Source: Anaerolineales bacterium UBA3905
Lineage (GTDB): Bacteria > Chloroflexota > Anaerolineae > Caldilineales > Caldilineaceae
Direction: 5' to 3'
NCBI GenBank assembly: GCA_002391565.1
Contig: DGFH01000026.1
Span: 15,329-37,093 of the forward strand
Length of the DNA stretch: 21,765 nucleotides
Part shown: piece by piece, positions 12,469 through 18,346 of the stretch
How the letters are laid out: each line of letters opens with the position of its first letter
Position numbering within the stretch: position 1 is the stretch's first letter
Position numbers and translations under genes: made by a program
Notes under the pieces: model-generated
Database searches by the model: none
The model's input: only the letters and a program-made list of their open reading frames with translations
What the model was told of the DNA's origin: nothing

Positions 12469-13206
12469 TCACCCCACGCACGATGTAAACGGGCGCGCCG
12501 GCAAGTGCAATCCACATTCGGTCTTCATGCGTCCCTGCCAGCGACCAGAACGTTCATCGGTGGCATTGGCAGGCAGCCGCGTGCAGTGTGTGCAGCCGAT
12601 GCTGGTGTAACCGAGATCGTGCAAGGCATTGTAGGGCAGCTCATGGGTGCGAATGTAGCTCCATACATCCTCCTTGCTCCACTTTGCCAGCGGGCTAAGC
12701 TTGAAGAGACCATAGCGCATATCCCAGGCAACCAGCGGCGTCTGTGCGCGCGTGCCGGATTGGTCGCGGCGGATGCCGGTGATCCAGGCATGTTGACCTG
12801 CCACCGCCGCCGCCATCGGCTTCACCTTGCGCTCATGGCAGCAAATATCTGGCTCCAGTTCCCACAAGGATGGGCCAAGCAATCGCTCTTGCTCCAACGG
12901 CGACAACTCTGGCTGTACGATGCGGATGGTCACCTTGTAGCGCCGTTCGATCGTCTCCCACAGAGCATAGGTCTCCGGGAAGAGAAAACCGGTGTCAATG
13001 GTGGCGATCTGCAGATTGTTCGTGAGGCGCGCCAGATGATCCAGGATCACGATGCCGGTTGGACCAAAGCTGGTGACCTGCACCAGGCGTTCGCCAAAGG
13101 TCACCAGACTCCAGCGCAAAAAGTCGGTAAGCGAAAGTGGTTCCAACTGCTGATTGAGCGCGACATAATCTACATTAGAGCGCAACAGACGCATCGACGG
13201 CAACAT
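12469..13206 (-). CDS. cysH: Phosphoadenylyl-/adenylylsulfate reductase
   Basis: Reduces activated sulfate (APS or PAPS) to sulfite using thioredoxin. The 245-residue protein has a nucleotide-binding TSFGPTGIVILDHL loop, TIDTGFLFPETY, the Cys122-Cys123 pair in DICCHERKVKP, Cys205-x2-Cys208 in SIGCTHC, and the catalytic KTECGLH motif (Cys231). The CC plus CxxC set is the [4Fe-4S] cluster ligand pattern of APS reductases and of some bacterial enzymes that accept both APS and PAPS. The start at 13206 has AGGAGG seven bases upstream; this makes it overlap the sulfite reductase gene by 32 bp. A fused APS kinase downstream would feed PAPS, so the true substrate is open. Confidence 0.95.
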   Translation of the reverse strand: MLPSMRLLRSNVDYVALNQQLEPLSLTDFLRWSLVTFGERLVQVTSFGPTGIVILDHLARLTNNLQIATIDTGFLFPETYALWETIERRYKVTIRIVQPELSPLEQERLLGPSLWELEPDICCHERKVKPMAAAVAGQHAWITGIRRDQSGTRAQTPLVAWDMRYGLFKLSPLAKWSKEDVWSYIRTHELPYNALHDLGYTSIGCTHCTRLPANATDERSGRWQGRMKTECGLHLPARPFTSCVG

Positions 13207-14920
13207 GGGCTTCCTCCTCAGAGAGCGTAGAGTTGACAAGGGTTTGTAGCGCTGTCACCCCGATGCGATGGCAGAAATCGCCGAAGCGTTCACCGGGTTG
13301 GCGGCGAGAACGGAAAAGCTCAAGCAAGGGACGCACCGTTTCGATCAGCTGCTCCCGCTTGACAAGGTCCTTATAGGGTTGATTGAGACGCGTACCGTTG
13401 CTGGCGCCGCCCACATACACGACATAGGCGTCGGCGGAGCGCCCAACAAAGGCCAGGTCGGCGACATACGGACGGGCGCAGCCGTTGGGGCAACCGGTCA
13501 TGCGCACGGTGAAAGGCTCTTCCGCCAACCCCAGCCGCGCCAGCTCGACTTCCAACGCATCGATCACATCGGGAAGGGCGCGCTCAGCTTCGGCCAGCGC
13601 CAGCCCACAGGTCGGCAGCGCCACGCAAGCCAGCGCATGACGTTGCACCACGCTCAACGCCGACGGGAGCGGGATGCCGAACGTCGCCAGCAAAGCATTG
13701 ATCGCGGGGATGTCGCCGGGCGCAATGTCGGTCAGCAGAATGTCCTGATTGGGCGTCAGGCGCACACCAGGGCGAAATTGCTCGATCACGGCGCGCAGTC
13801 CACTGCGCAGTTGCAAGTCGCCTTCATCCTTGATGCGTCCATTTTCGACCGAGAGGCCGAGAAACCACCGTCCATCGCCTTGCGCATGCCAGCCATGGTG
13901 AAGCTCGTTTTCCAGATGCGGCAGGGGCGCGGCAGGCGCCAGCGTCCAGCCCAGGCGTTCTTCCACCGTCGCCACAAAGCGCGCAACGCCCCACTCGTGC
14001 AGCAAGTATTTCATGCGGGCATGTTTACGGTCGCTACGGTTGCCGTAGTCGCGTTGCACCAGGACGATAGCCTCGACCACCGAGAGCACCTGCTCCGGCG
14101 TGACAAAACCGATCAAGTCACCCAGGCGAGGGAACGTGTCCACTTTGGTATGATTCATGCCCATACCGCCGCCGACGATGACGTTGAAGCCGAGTAAGCG
14201 ATCACCATGGGCAATCGCCACCAGCCCGATATCCTGCGTGTACACATCGACGCAATTATCACCGGGATAAGCGATGGCAATCTTGAACTTGCGCGGCAGA
14301 TAGGTTTTGCCGTAAATCGGCTCGACCTCTTCCTGCTGCGGTGGATCGAGGGCGACCTTTTCACCGTCGATCCACAGCTCGTGATAGGCGCGCGTGCGCG
14401 GCAGGAGATGATCGGATATCTGGCGCGTGACCGCCTGAATCTGCCGGCGGATCGGATCGTGCAGGGGCGCGGGGCAACAAGCCACATTGCGCACCACATC
14501 GCCGCAGGCGCCGAGGGAAGTGAGCAGTGCGTCGTTCAGGCCGCGCATCGTCGCCTGTAGATCGCCTTTGAGGATGCCGTGAAATTGAAAACACTGGCGC
14601 GTCGTAATGCGCAGGGCGCCGTTGGCGTAGCGCTGCGCCAGATCATCGTGCGCCAGATATTGCTCGGCTGTCAGGACGCCGCCGGGCACGCGCGTGCGCA
14701 GCATAAAGGAGTGGGTCTTTTCAGCAGTGCGCGCAACTTTGCGTTGATCACGGTCATCTTGCTGATAGAGACCATGAAACTTCAGCAATTGCTTACCGCT
14801 TTCATCGAAGTGGTCAGTCGAGTTATGCAGTTGTTCCGCCAGCGTTCCACGCAGGTGATGGCTGGCGGCTTTGATGGCTTCTACGCCGCTGGGCGCGTTG
14901 GATTTTGGGCGCGCAGTCAT
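13175..14920 (-). CDS. Assimilatory sulfite reductase, sirohaem and [4Fe-4S] subunit
   Basis: Reduces sulfite to sulfide with six electrons, in the cytosol. The 581-residue protein has the nitrite/sulfite reductase ferredoxin-like half domains, the sirohaem-binding TTRQCFQFHGI region, and cluster cysteines 432 and 438 (ACVALPTC) with 477 and 481 (GCPNGC). The SEAER-like ALAEAERALP and the TGCPNGCARPYVADLAFVG stretch favour sulfite over nitrite as substrate (CysI-like). No flavoprotein CysJ is in the window, so ferredoxin may be the donor. The ATG at 14920 has AAGGAG seven bases upstream. It is the first gene of the sulfate operon and ends 32 bp inside cysH. The leader upstream carries a terminator (15245-15268). 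Confidence 0.93.
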   Translation of the reverse strand: MTARPKSNAPSGVEAIKAASHHLRGTLAEQLHNSTDHFDESGKQLLKFHGLYQQDDRDQRKVARTAEKTHSFMLRTRVPGGVLTAEQYLAHDDLAQRYANGALRITTRQCFQFHGILKGDLQATMRGLNDALLTSLGACGDVVRNVACCPAPLHDPIRRQIQAVTRQISDHLLPRTRAYHELWIDGEKVALDPPQQEEVEPIYGKTYLPRKFKIAIAYPGDNCVDVYTQDIGLVAIAHGDRLLGFNVIVGGGMGMNHTKVDTFPRLGDLIGFVTPEQVLSVVEAIVLVQRDYGNRSDRKHARMKYLLHEWGVARFVATVEERLGWTLAPAAPLPHLENELHHGWHAQGDGRWFLGLSVENGRIKDEGDLQLRSGLRAVIEQFRPGVRLTPNQDILLTDIAPGDIPAINALLATFGIPLPSALSVVQRHALACVALPTCGLALAEAERALPDVIDALEVELARLGLAEEPFTVRMTGCPNGCARPYVADLAFVGRSADAYVVYVGGASNGTRLNQPYKDLVKREQLIETVRPLLELFRSRRQPGERFGDFCHRIGVTALQTLVNSTLSEEEAHVAVDASVAL

Positions 14921-15234
14921 GGAACTGCTCCTTGTTGAAATCAGTTAATAATTGACCATTCCACCGATCGCGCAGACGCATGGCGTACGATAGCGACCGG
15001 AAGCTATGTGATTGTGTCAATGGGAAGAGGGCTTGCGGGCGTCACAGACTGGCGCCGACGACGTTGCGCACCGCTGCGCAACGCGCACCGCCGGCCGTCT
15101 GCGACCCCGCTAACGACAGATGCAGGGGTGACAGGCGAGATCGGTGCGCGAGGTGGAAACTAACCACAATGCTGAACGATGTCGGTCTCGATGACGAAGC
15201 ATGGAGATTTCTCACTTTCCGAACACGACATGAA
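14921..15234 (-). other. Non-coding leader between the attenuator terminator and sulfite reductase
   Basis: No credible gene is seen. The stretch is GC-rich and can fold: CGTTGCGCA (15062-15070) pairs with TGCGCAACG (15075-15083) across a CCGC loop, and CGCGCACC (15082-15089) can pair with GGTGCGCG (15143-15150), so these two are partly exclusive. TTGACA-like text with a copy of the GTGTCAA repeat lies at about 15011-15020, but no -10 box at the right distance follows. The RBS for sulfite reductase is at about 14928-14933. Confidence 0.45.
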
Positions 15235-15268
15235 TAAACAAAAAGCCCACCGAGCGAACTCGATGGGC
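15235..15268 (-). terminator. Intrinsic terminator in the leader of the sulfate assimilation operon
   Basis: On the minus strand GCCCATCGAG and CTCGGTGGGC form a 10-bp stem (one G-U pair) closed by a TTCG tetraloop and followed directly by TTTTTG and then TTTA. On the plus strand the same hairpin has no T-tract, so it acts on minus-strand transcription. The 5' arm includes CGAGTTCG, which is complementary to a leader segment (see the leader entry). Confidence 0.85.
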
Positions 15269-15462
15269 CTTGACACACTGTAGCCAGCCGTCAACGACGG
15301 TCAACGAGTTCGTTTACCCGCTAGCGCGCAACAACAGATGTCAATGAAACAGACCGTTGGCAGGGACTCATTTGGCATCAAGCAGGTGAAGTTGCACATC
15401 TGGACGAACTCAATATGAATCGTTTCGCAACAATACCAATACCTTGCAACAAAAAATAAAGC
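15239..15462 (-). ncRNA. Candidate riboswitch or attenuator leader RNA
   Basis: This runs from the predicted start of transcription to the terminator, about 225 nt. On the minus strand GAGTTCG (15405-15411) can pair with CGAACTC (15306-15312), enclosing a second stem CAGATGT/ACATCTG (15396-15402 with 15335-15341) and a third AATGA/TCATT (15368-15372 with 15343-15347). The same CGAACTC(G) segment can instead pair with CGAGTTCG of the terminator arm (15255-15262), giving an antiterminator. Such mutually exclusive folding is the usual design of transcription-terminating riboswitches. I do not recognise a known class: SAM-I, T-box, cobalamin and TPP core sequences are absent. It could also be an independent small RNA ending at the terminator. 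Confidence 0.5.
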
Positions 15463-15468
15463 AGTCGC

Positions 15469-15497
15469 ATTGTATGCACTGAGTTAGATCGTGTCAA
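15469..15497 (-). promoter_or_regulatory. Sigma-70 promoter of the sulfate assimilation leader
   Basis: Minus-strand TTGACA (15492-15497), a 17-bp spacer, then TACAAT (15469-15474). This is one base from the -10 consensus and exact at -35. Transcription would start near 15462. The -35 box is inside one copy of the ATCGTGTCAAAT repeat, so a bound regulator would block it. Confidence 0.8.
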
Positions 15498-15522
15498 ATC
15501 GACAATGTCCATCGTGTCAAAT
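15488..15522. promoter_or_regulatory. Paired 12-bp direct repeat, candidate operator
   Basis: ATCGTGTCAAAT occurs exactly at 15488-15499 and 15511-15522, a 23-bp period. The first copy covers the -35 box of the leftward promoter; the second lies about 30 bp upstream of the -35 box of the rightward dksA promoter. Close variants are at 15661-15670 (ATCGTGTGAA) and 15011-15020 (ATTGTGTCAA). Confidence 0.5.
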
Positions 15523-15550
15523 GCCATCTGAAGAAAGTGACATGTTAACC

Positions 15551-15579
15551 TTGACCTTTCAGGGGAAAACTGCTATAAC
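15551..15579 (+). promoter_or_regulatory. Sigma-70 promoter for dksA-like gene and upp
   Basis: TTGACC (15551-15556), 17 bp, TATAAC (15574-15579); start of transcription near 15586. The 5' untranslated region would then be about 217 nt. It is divergent from the sulfate leader promoter, with about 53 bp between the two -35 boxes. Confidence 0.7.
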
Positions 15580-15738
15580 CTGTTAGCCTTTTCACCGCAC
15601 GACAAGGGTATTTGCTTGACAGCCGCTCTTGCGCTGACCACGAGAAAACCAATTGATGAAATCGTGTGAAGGCGCAGAGCAACATGCCAGGTAAGGCGAT
15701 CCACCCCTGGTAATGCACGGTAAAATCAACAGCTGCTG

Positions 15739-15758
15739 CGGACAGGCAAGCCTGTCTG
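15739..15758 (+). promoter_or_regulatory. Hairpin in the 5' untranslated region of the dksA-like gene
   Basis: CGGACAGG and CCTGTCTG form an 8-bp stem (one G-U) with loop CAAG, ending 44 bp before the start codon. No T-run follows. It may affect translation or mRNA stability; no known class recognised. The rest of 15587-15802 shows no gene. Confidence 0.35.
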
Positions 15759-15802
15759 ACAATCAGAGCCAAACTGCAAATCTTAATGTTGGCAGGAGAA
15801 AA

Positions 15803-16186
15803 ATGACCACAGAAACTGCGAAGTTTATTGAGAATGAACGGAAAAAGCTACTAGAGGAACAAATCGCTGTTAACGCTGAATTGGAAAATCTTCGCGACTT
15901 GATGCAAGCCGAAGTGGACGTCGAACCGGACGAAGGCGACACCGAAATTTTCGAGCGCGAAAAGAATGCCGCCTTGATCGCCGTCCTGGAGCGTCGCCTG
16001 CTCGACATTGAAACCGCACTGAAAGCCATTGAAAAAGGCGATTACGGCATTTGCACGCGCTGCGGCAACCCCATCGAAGTCGAAAGGCTCGAAGTCAAGC
16101 CAGACGCTACGCTCTGTCTGAATTGTCAGCGCGAGGTTGAGCGGCTCAGCCGACGCAACCGTCCACAACGCCAGATCGAGTGGTAG
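15803..16186 (+). CDS. DksA/TraR family zinc-finger transcription factor
   Basis: A 127-residue protein. An N-terminal helical hairpin with acidic loop (about residues 5-80) is followed by a C4 zinc finger: Cys84-x2-Cys87 (ICTRCG) and Cys105-x2-Cys108 (LCLNC), with the GDYGICTRCGNPIEVERLE stretch typical of this family. DksA-type proteins bind the RNA polymerase secondary channel and tune transcription with ppGpp; shorter or diverged members have other or unknown roles. The ATG at 15803 has AGGAG four bases upstream. An upstream in-frame ATG at 15713 is rejected because it lies before that ribosome-binding site. It is followed after 10 bp by upp, so the two are probably co-transcribed. Confidence 0.9.
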   Translation: MTTETAKFIENERKKLLEEQIAVNAELENLRDLMQAEVDVEPDEGDTEIFEREKNAALIAVLERRLLDIETALKAIEKGDYGICTRCGNPIEVERLEVKPDATLCLNCQREVERLSRRNRPQRQIEW

Positions 16187-16196
16187 GGAGCGCAAC

Positions 16197-16844
16197 GTGG
16201 TGGAAAATGTTTTTGTTTCCTCACACCCTCTTGCGCAACACAAATTGACACTGCTGCGCCGCACCGAGACCGAACCCAAAAAATTCCGCGAGGTGATCAG
16301 CGAGCTGGCAATGATGCTGGTCTATGAGGCCACGCGCGACCTGGCAACGCACCCCACACCCATCACCACCCCGTTGACATCGACGCAGGGCGTCGTAATG
16401 GCGGAGAAAGTCGGGCTGGTGCCGATTTTACGCGCTGGCTTGGGGATGGTGGAAGGCGCCTGGAAGCTATTGCCCCAGGCTGAAGTGTGGCATCTCGGCC
16501 TCTATCGCGACGAACGCACATTAAAGCCGGTCTCCTACTACAACAAACTGCCGGTGGCGCCAACCGTCGAGCTGTGCCTGGTCTTAGACCCTATGCTGGC
16601 GACCGGCGGCTCGGCGATTGCCGCCGTCGATGTGCTGAAGCGGTGGGGCGTCACGCGCATCAAGTTTGTTGGGCTGTTGGCAGCGCCAGAAGGCATCCAT
16701 GCTCTGCACAGCGCACACCCCGATGTAGCCGTACATGTCGCGGGCGTCGATGAGCGCCTGACCGGGCCGGGGGATGCTTTCCCTTCTGGCTATATCTGGC
16801 CGGGGCTGGGCGACGCTGGCGATCGTCAGTTCGGCACAGCTTGA
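16197..16844 (+). CDS. upp: Uracil phosphoribosyltransferase
   Basis: Salvage enzyme that makes UMP from uracil and PRPP in the cytosol. The 215-residue protein shows VGLVPILRAGLGMVEG, the PRPP loop LVLDPMLATGGSA (about 128-140) and the C-terminal uracil-binding YIWPGLGDAGDRQFGT. Length matches the family (about 208). The start is GTG at 16197, with GGGAG six bases upstream; a second GTG follows directly at 16200. No ATG in frame gives a family-like N terminus without running into the upstream gene. Convergent with the RNA methyltransferase gene; 17 bp separate the two stop codons. Confidence 0.95.
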   Translation: MVENVFVSSHPLAQHKLTLLRRTETEPKKFREVISELAMMLVYEATRDLATHPTPITTPLTSTQGVVMAEKVGLVPILRAGLGMVEGAWKLLPQAEVWHLGLYRDERTLKPVSYYNKLPVAPTVELCLVLDPMLATGGSAIAAVDVLKRWGVTRIKFVGLLAAPEGIHALHSAHPDVAVHVAGVDERLTGPGDAFPSGYIWPGLGDAGDRQFGTA

Positions 16845-16850
16845 TAGTCA

Positions 16851-16915
16851 GGCGTCACGCGTCAGATGTCAGACGTTGGAGTGACTGGCGAGTGCGCGAC
16901 GGGTGACGCGTGCCC
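16851..16915. repeat. GTCACGCGTCAG-type repeat at the end of the RNA methyltransferase gene
   Basis: Short GTCA/TGAC units repeat here, and CACGCGTCA (16856-16864) with TGACGCGTG (16904-16912) form a 9-bp inverted repeat. The methyltransferase stop codon (16862-16864) lies inside the left arm. The element resembles that at 17686-17745 and the heptamer repeat at 1705-1826 in style. Confidence 0.5.
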
Positions 16916-17653
16916 TTTGCCATGTGGCGTTTGATGGGCGATGCGCAAAATACGCCGCGCAATTGCCAACAGCAGCGCCACTTCGTCGGGCTGCAAAGCA
17001 GCGCGGTAGGCAAGCTGACGCAGAGAGCGCATCACTGCCGCCGGGTTGTAACGAAAGAAATCAATGGCATGAAGCGCCTCTTCGCTGACGGCGAACAACT
17101 GCTCCAGTTGTGCCTGCGTGGCGGCCGGCGATAGTGTGGAAGTGACAGGAGACGGCAAGGCTGCCAGGCGGATTTCATGCAAGAAGAGCAACACAGCCTG
17201 CGCCAGATTGAGCGCAGGGTATTCAGGGTTGGCGGGCAGCGCCGCCAGTAGATGACAACGATCCAACGCCGCACGCTCTAACCCATTCGTCTCGGCGCCA
17301 AAGAGCAATGCAACGGCGCCGCCCGCCGCCCGCTGCACCAGCTCAGCCGCCAGTCCCCGCACATCCTGCGTGATACGCAGACCAGCGTGAGCAATGGCCG
17401 CCGTTCCCACCACCAGTTGGGCATCGGCCAGGGCAGTCTCCAGCTCGCCAAAGACTTCGATCTGCGCCACCAGGTCATCACAGCGATGCGCCAGCCGCAA
17501 CAGATCCTCATTGGTGTAGGGCGCGGGTTCCACCAATCGCAGCCGACGAAAGCCCATGTTCTTCATGGCGCGCACAACGGCGCCGATGTTCGTCGGGTTC
17601 TCCGGGTGATCCAGGACGACGATGAACTGGTCAAGTGGGGTCATGGAGTTCAT
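16862..17653 (-). CDS. TrmH/SpoU (SPOUT) family RNA 2'-O-methyltransferase, TrmJ-like
   Basis: A 263-residue SAM-dependent RNA methyltransferase. Motif 1 is NPTNIGAVVRAMKNMGF (19-35, catalytic-type Arg28), motif 2 LLFGAETNGLE (116-126) and motif 3 YPALNLAQAVLLFLHE (145-160), the trefoil-knot SPOUT signature. The N-terminal placement of the catalytic domain and the C-terminal helical part resemble TrmJ, which methylates position 32 of tRNAs; the exact target is inferred. The start at 17653 (alternative ATG 17644) has no clear ribosome-binding site. The last 16 or so residues (SPVAHSPVTPTSDI) are written by a simple DNA repeat and look like a non-conserved tail. Convergent with upp. Confidence 0.85.
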   Translation of the reverse strand: MNSMTPLDQFIVVLDHPENPTNIGAVVRAMKNMGFRRLRLVEPAPYTNEDLLRLAHRCDDLVAQIEVFGELETALADAQLVVGTAAIAHAGLRITQDVRGLAAELVQRAAGGAVALLFGAETNGLERAALDRCHLLAALPANPEYPALNLAQAVLLFLHEIRLAALPSPVTSTLSPAATQAQLEQLFAVSEEALHAIDFFRYNPAAVMRSLRQLAYRAALQPDEVALLLAIARRILRIAHQTPHGKGHASPVAHSPVTPTSDI

Positions 17654-17688
17654 GCACCGGATAAGGCGTGCTGCATCATCCGTCCGGC

Positions 17689-17735
17689 GTCACTCATCAG
17701 GCGTCCGCTGTCGCGCATGCAAGATGATGAGTGAC
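17689..17735. repeat. Palindromic repeat between RNA methyltransferase and zinc-ribbon genes
   Basis: GTCACTCATCA (17689-17699) and TGATGAGTGAC (17725-17735) are an 11-bp perfect inverted repeat. GGCGTCAC/GTGACGCC and TGCTGC/GCAGCA pairs around it (about 17669-17754) extend a looser palindrome. The gap 17654-17758 holds no gene. It could end the ccm transcript, though no T-tract is present. Confidence 0.5.
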
Positions 17736-17758
17736 GTGTGACGCCCGACGCAGCAAGC

Positions 17759-18316
17759 TTATGCCGCTTTCACGGCAGCCGATTGTCCACTTTCGACGGG
17801 GGCGCCACACTGGGCGCAGAATTTATGATGGGGCGCCAGGGCGGCGCCGCAGTTGGTGCAGAAGCGTGGAGCACTGCCGTTGTTGGCGAGCGCCGGTTCA
17901 GCGGGGACGCGGCGCCGGCGGGCGATCTCTGCTTCGACGTTGGCGTCAAATTCAGGTGCAGAGACAGCTGTAGATTTGACCCGACGGCGCAGCTCGATCT
18001 CGCGTTCCAGGACGGCGTCAAGACCAGCGCTTTCCGGCGCCACCTGTTCGATCTGCTGCATGATGCCGATGGCCTGACGACGCAGACGTTGATCATAGAG
18101 CTGATAGTCGGCTTCGCTCAGCTTGCCAACGCGATAATCAAACTCCAGGTCTTTGATCGAGGTCAACACCTGCTCCTTGCGCTGAAGCAACTCCGCCAGC
18201 CGGTCATCCTCCACCAGCACTGGCGCCGGCCCACGTTTGAGCAACGGCCAGGCAACCGCTGCAATCGCCAGGCCAGAAAGAAGCAGCGCGATCAAAAACC
18301 CTAACATCGAAGACAT
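17759..18316 (-). CDS. Membrane-anchored CcmI-like protein with C-terminal zinc ribbon
   Basis: A 185-residue protein. Residues 4-25 are one membrane segment. Residues 38-90 form a charged helix with DLEFDYRVGKLSEADYQLYDQRLRR, split here as FDYRVGKLSEADY, the phrase seen at the start of CcmI-type proteins. The C terminus is a double CxxC zinc ribbon (Cys153/156 and 167/170; FCTNCG and FCAQCG). In classical systems CcmI helps hand apocytochrome c to CcmF-CcmH, so a similar role is inferred from the adjacent ccmF. The start at 18316 has AAGGA about nine bases upstream. It begins 30 bp after ccmF and is the last gene of the cluster. The zinc ribbon is not part of classical CcmI. Confidence 0.75.
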   Translation of the reverse strand: MSSMLGFLIALLLSGLAIAAVAWPLLKRGPAPVLVEDDRLAELLQRKEQVLTSIKDLEFDYRVGKLSEADYQLYDQRLRRQAIGIMQQIEQVAPESAGLDAVLEREIELRRRVKSTAVSAPEFDANVEAEIARRRRVPAEPALANNGSAPRFCTNCGAALAPHHKFCAQCGAPVESGQSAAVKAA

Positions 18317-18346
18317 ACGTTCATTCCTTTCGCAGCGTCGCCCGGA

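Noticed and set aside
14992..15020. Second promoter directly upstream of sulfite reductase
   Set aside because: A TTGACA is present on the minus strand but the only -10-like hexamer (TATCGT) is 22 bp away, too far for sigma-70.
15336..15420. Small plus-strand frame of about 26 residues (MSMKQTVGRDSFG...) inside the leader
   Set aside because: No ribosome-binding site, no homology recognised, and it lies opposite a better explained structured leader.
15239..15462. SAM-I, T-box, cobalamin or TPP riboswitch, or 6S/SRP RNA
   Set aside because: I looked for their conserved cores (for example the T-box TGGNACCGCG or the SRP loop GGAAGGAAGCAG) and did not find them; a covariance-model search would decide.
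15545..15772. 75-residue minus-strand open frame in the intergenic region
   Set aside because: It runs against the dksA promoter and untranslated region, has no RBS and no family features.
15713..15802. Upstream in-frame start for the DksA-like gene
   Set aside because: A good AGGAG site precedes the ATG at 15803, and the extra 30 residues do not resemble the family N terminus and cover a hairpin.
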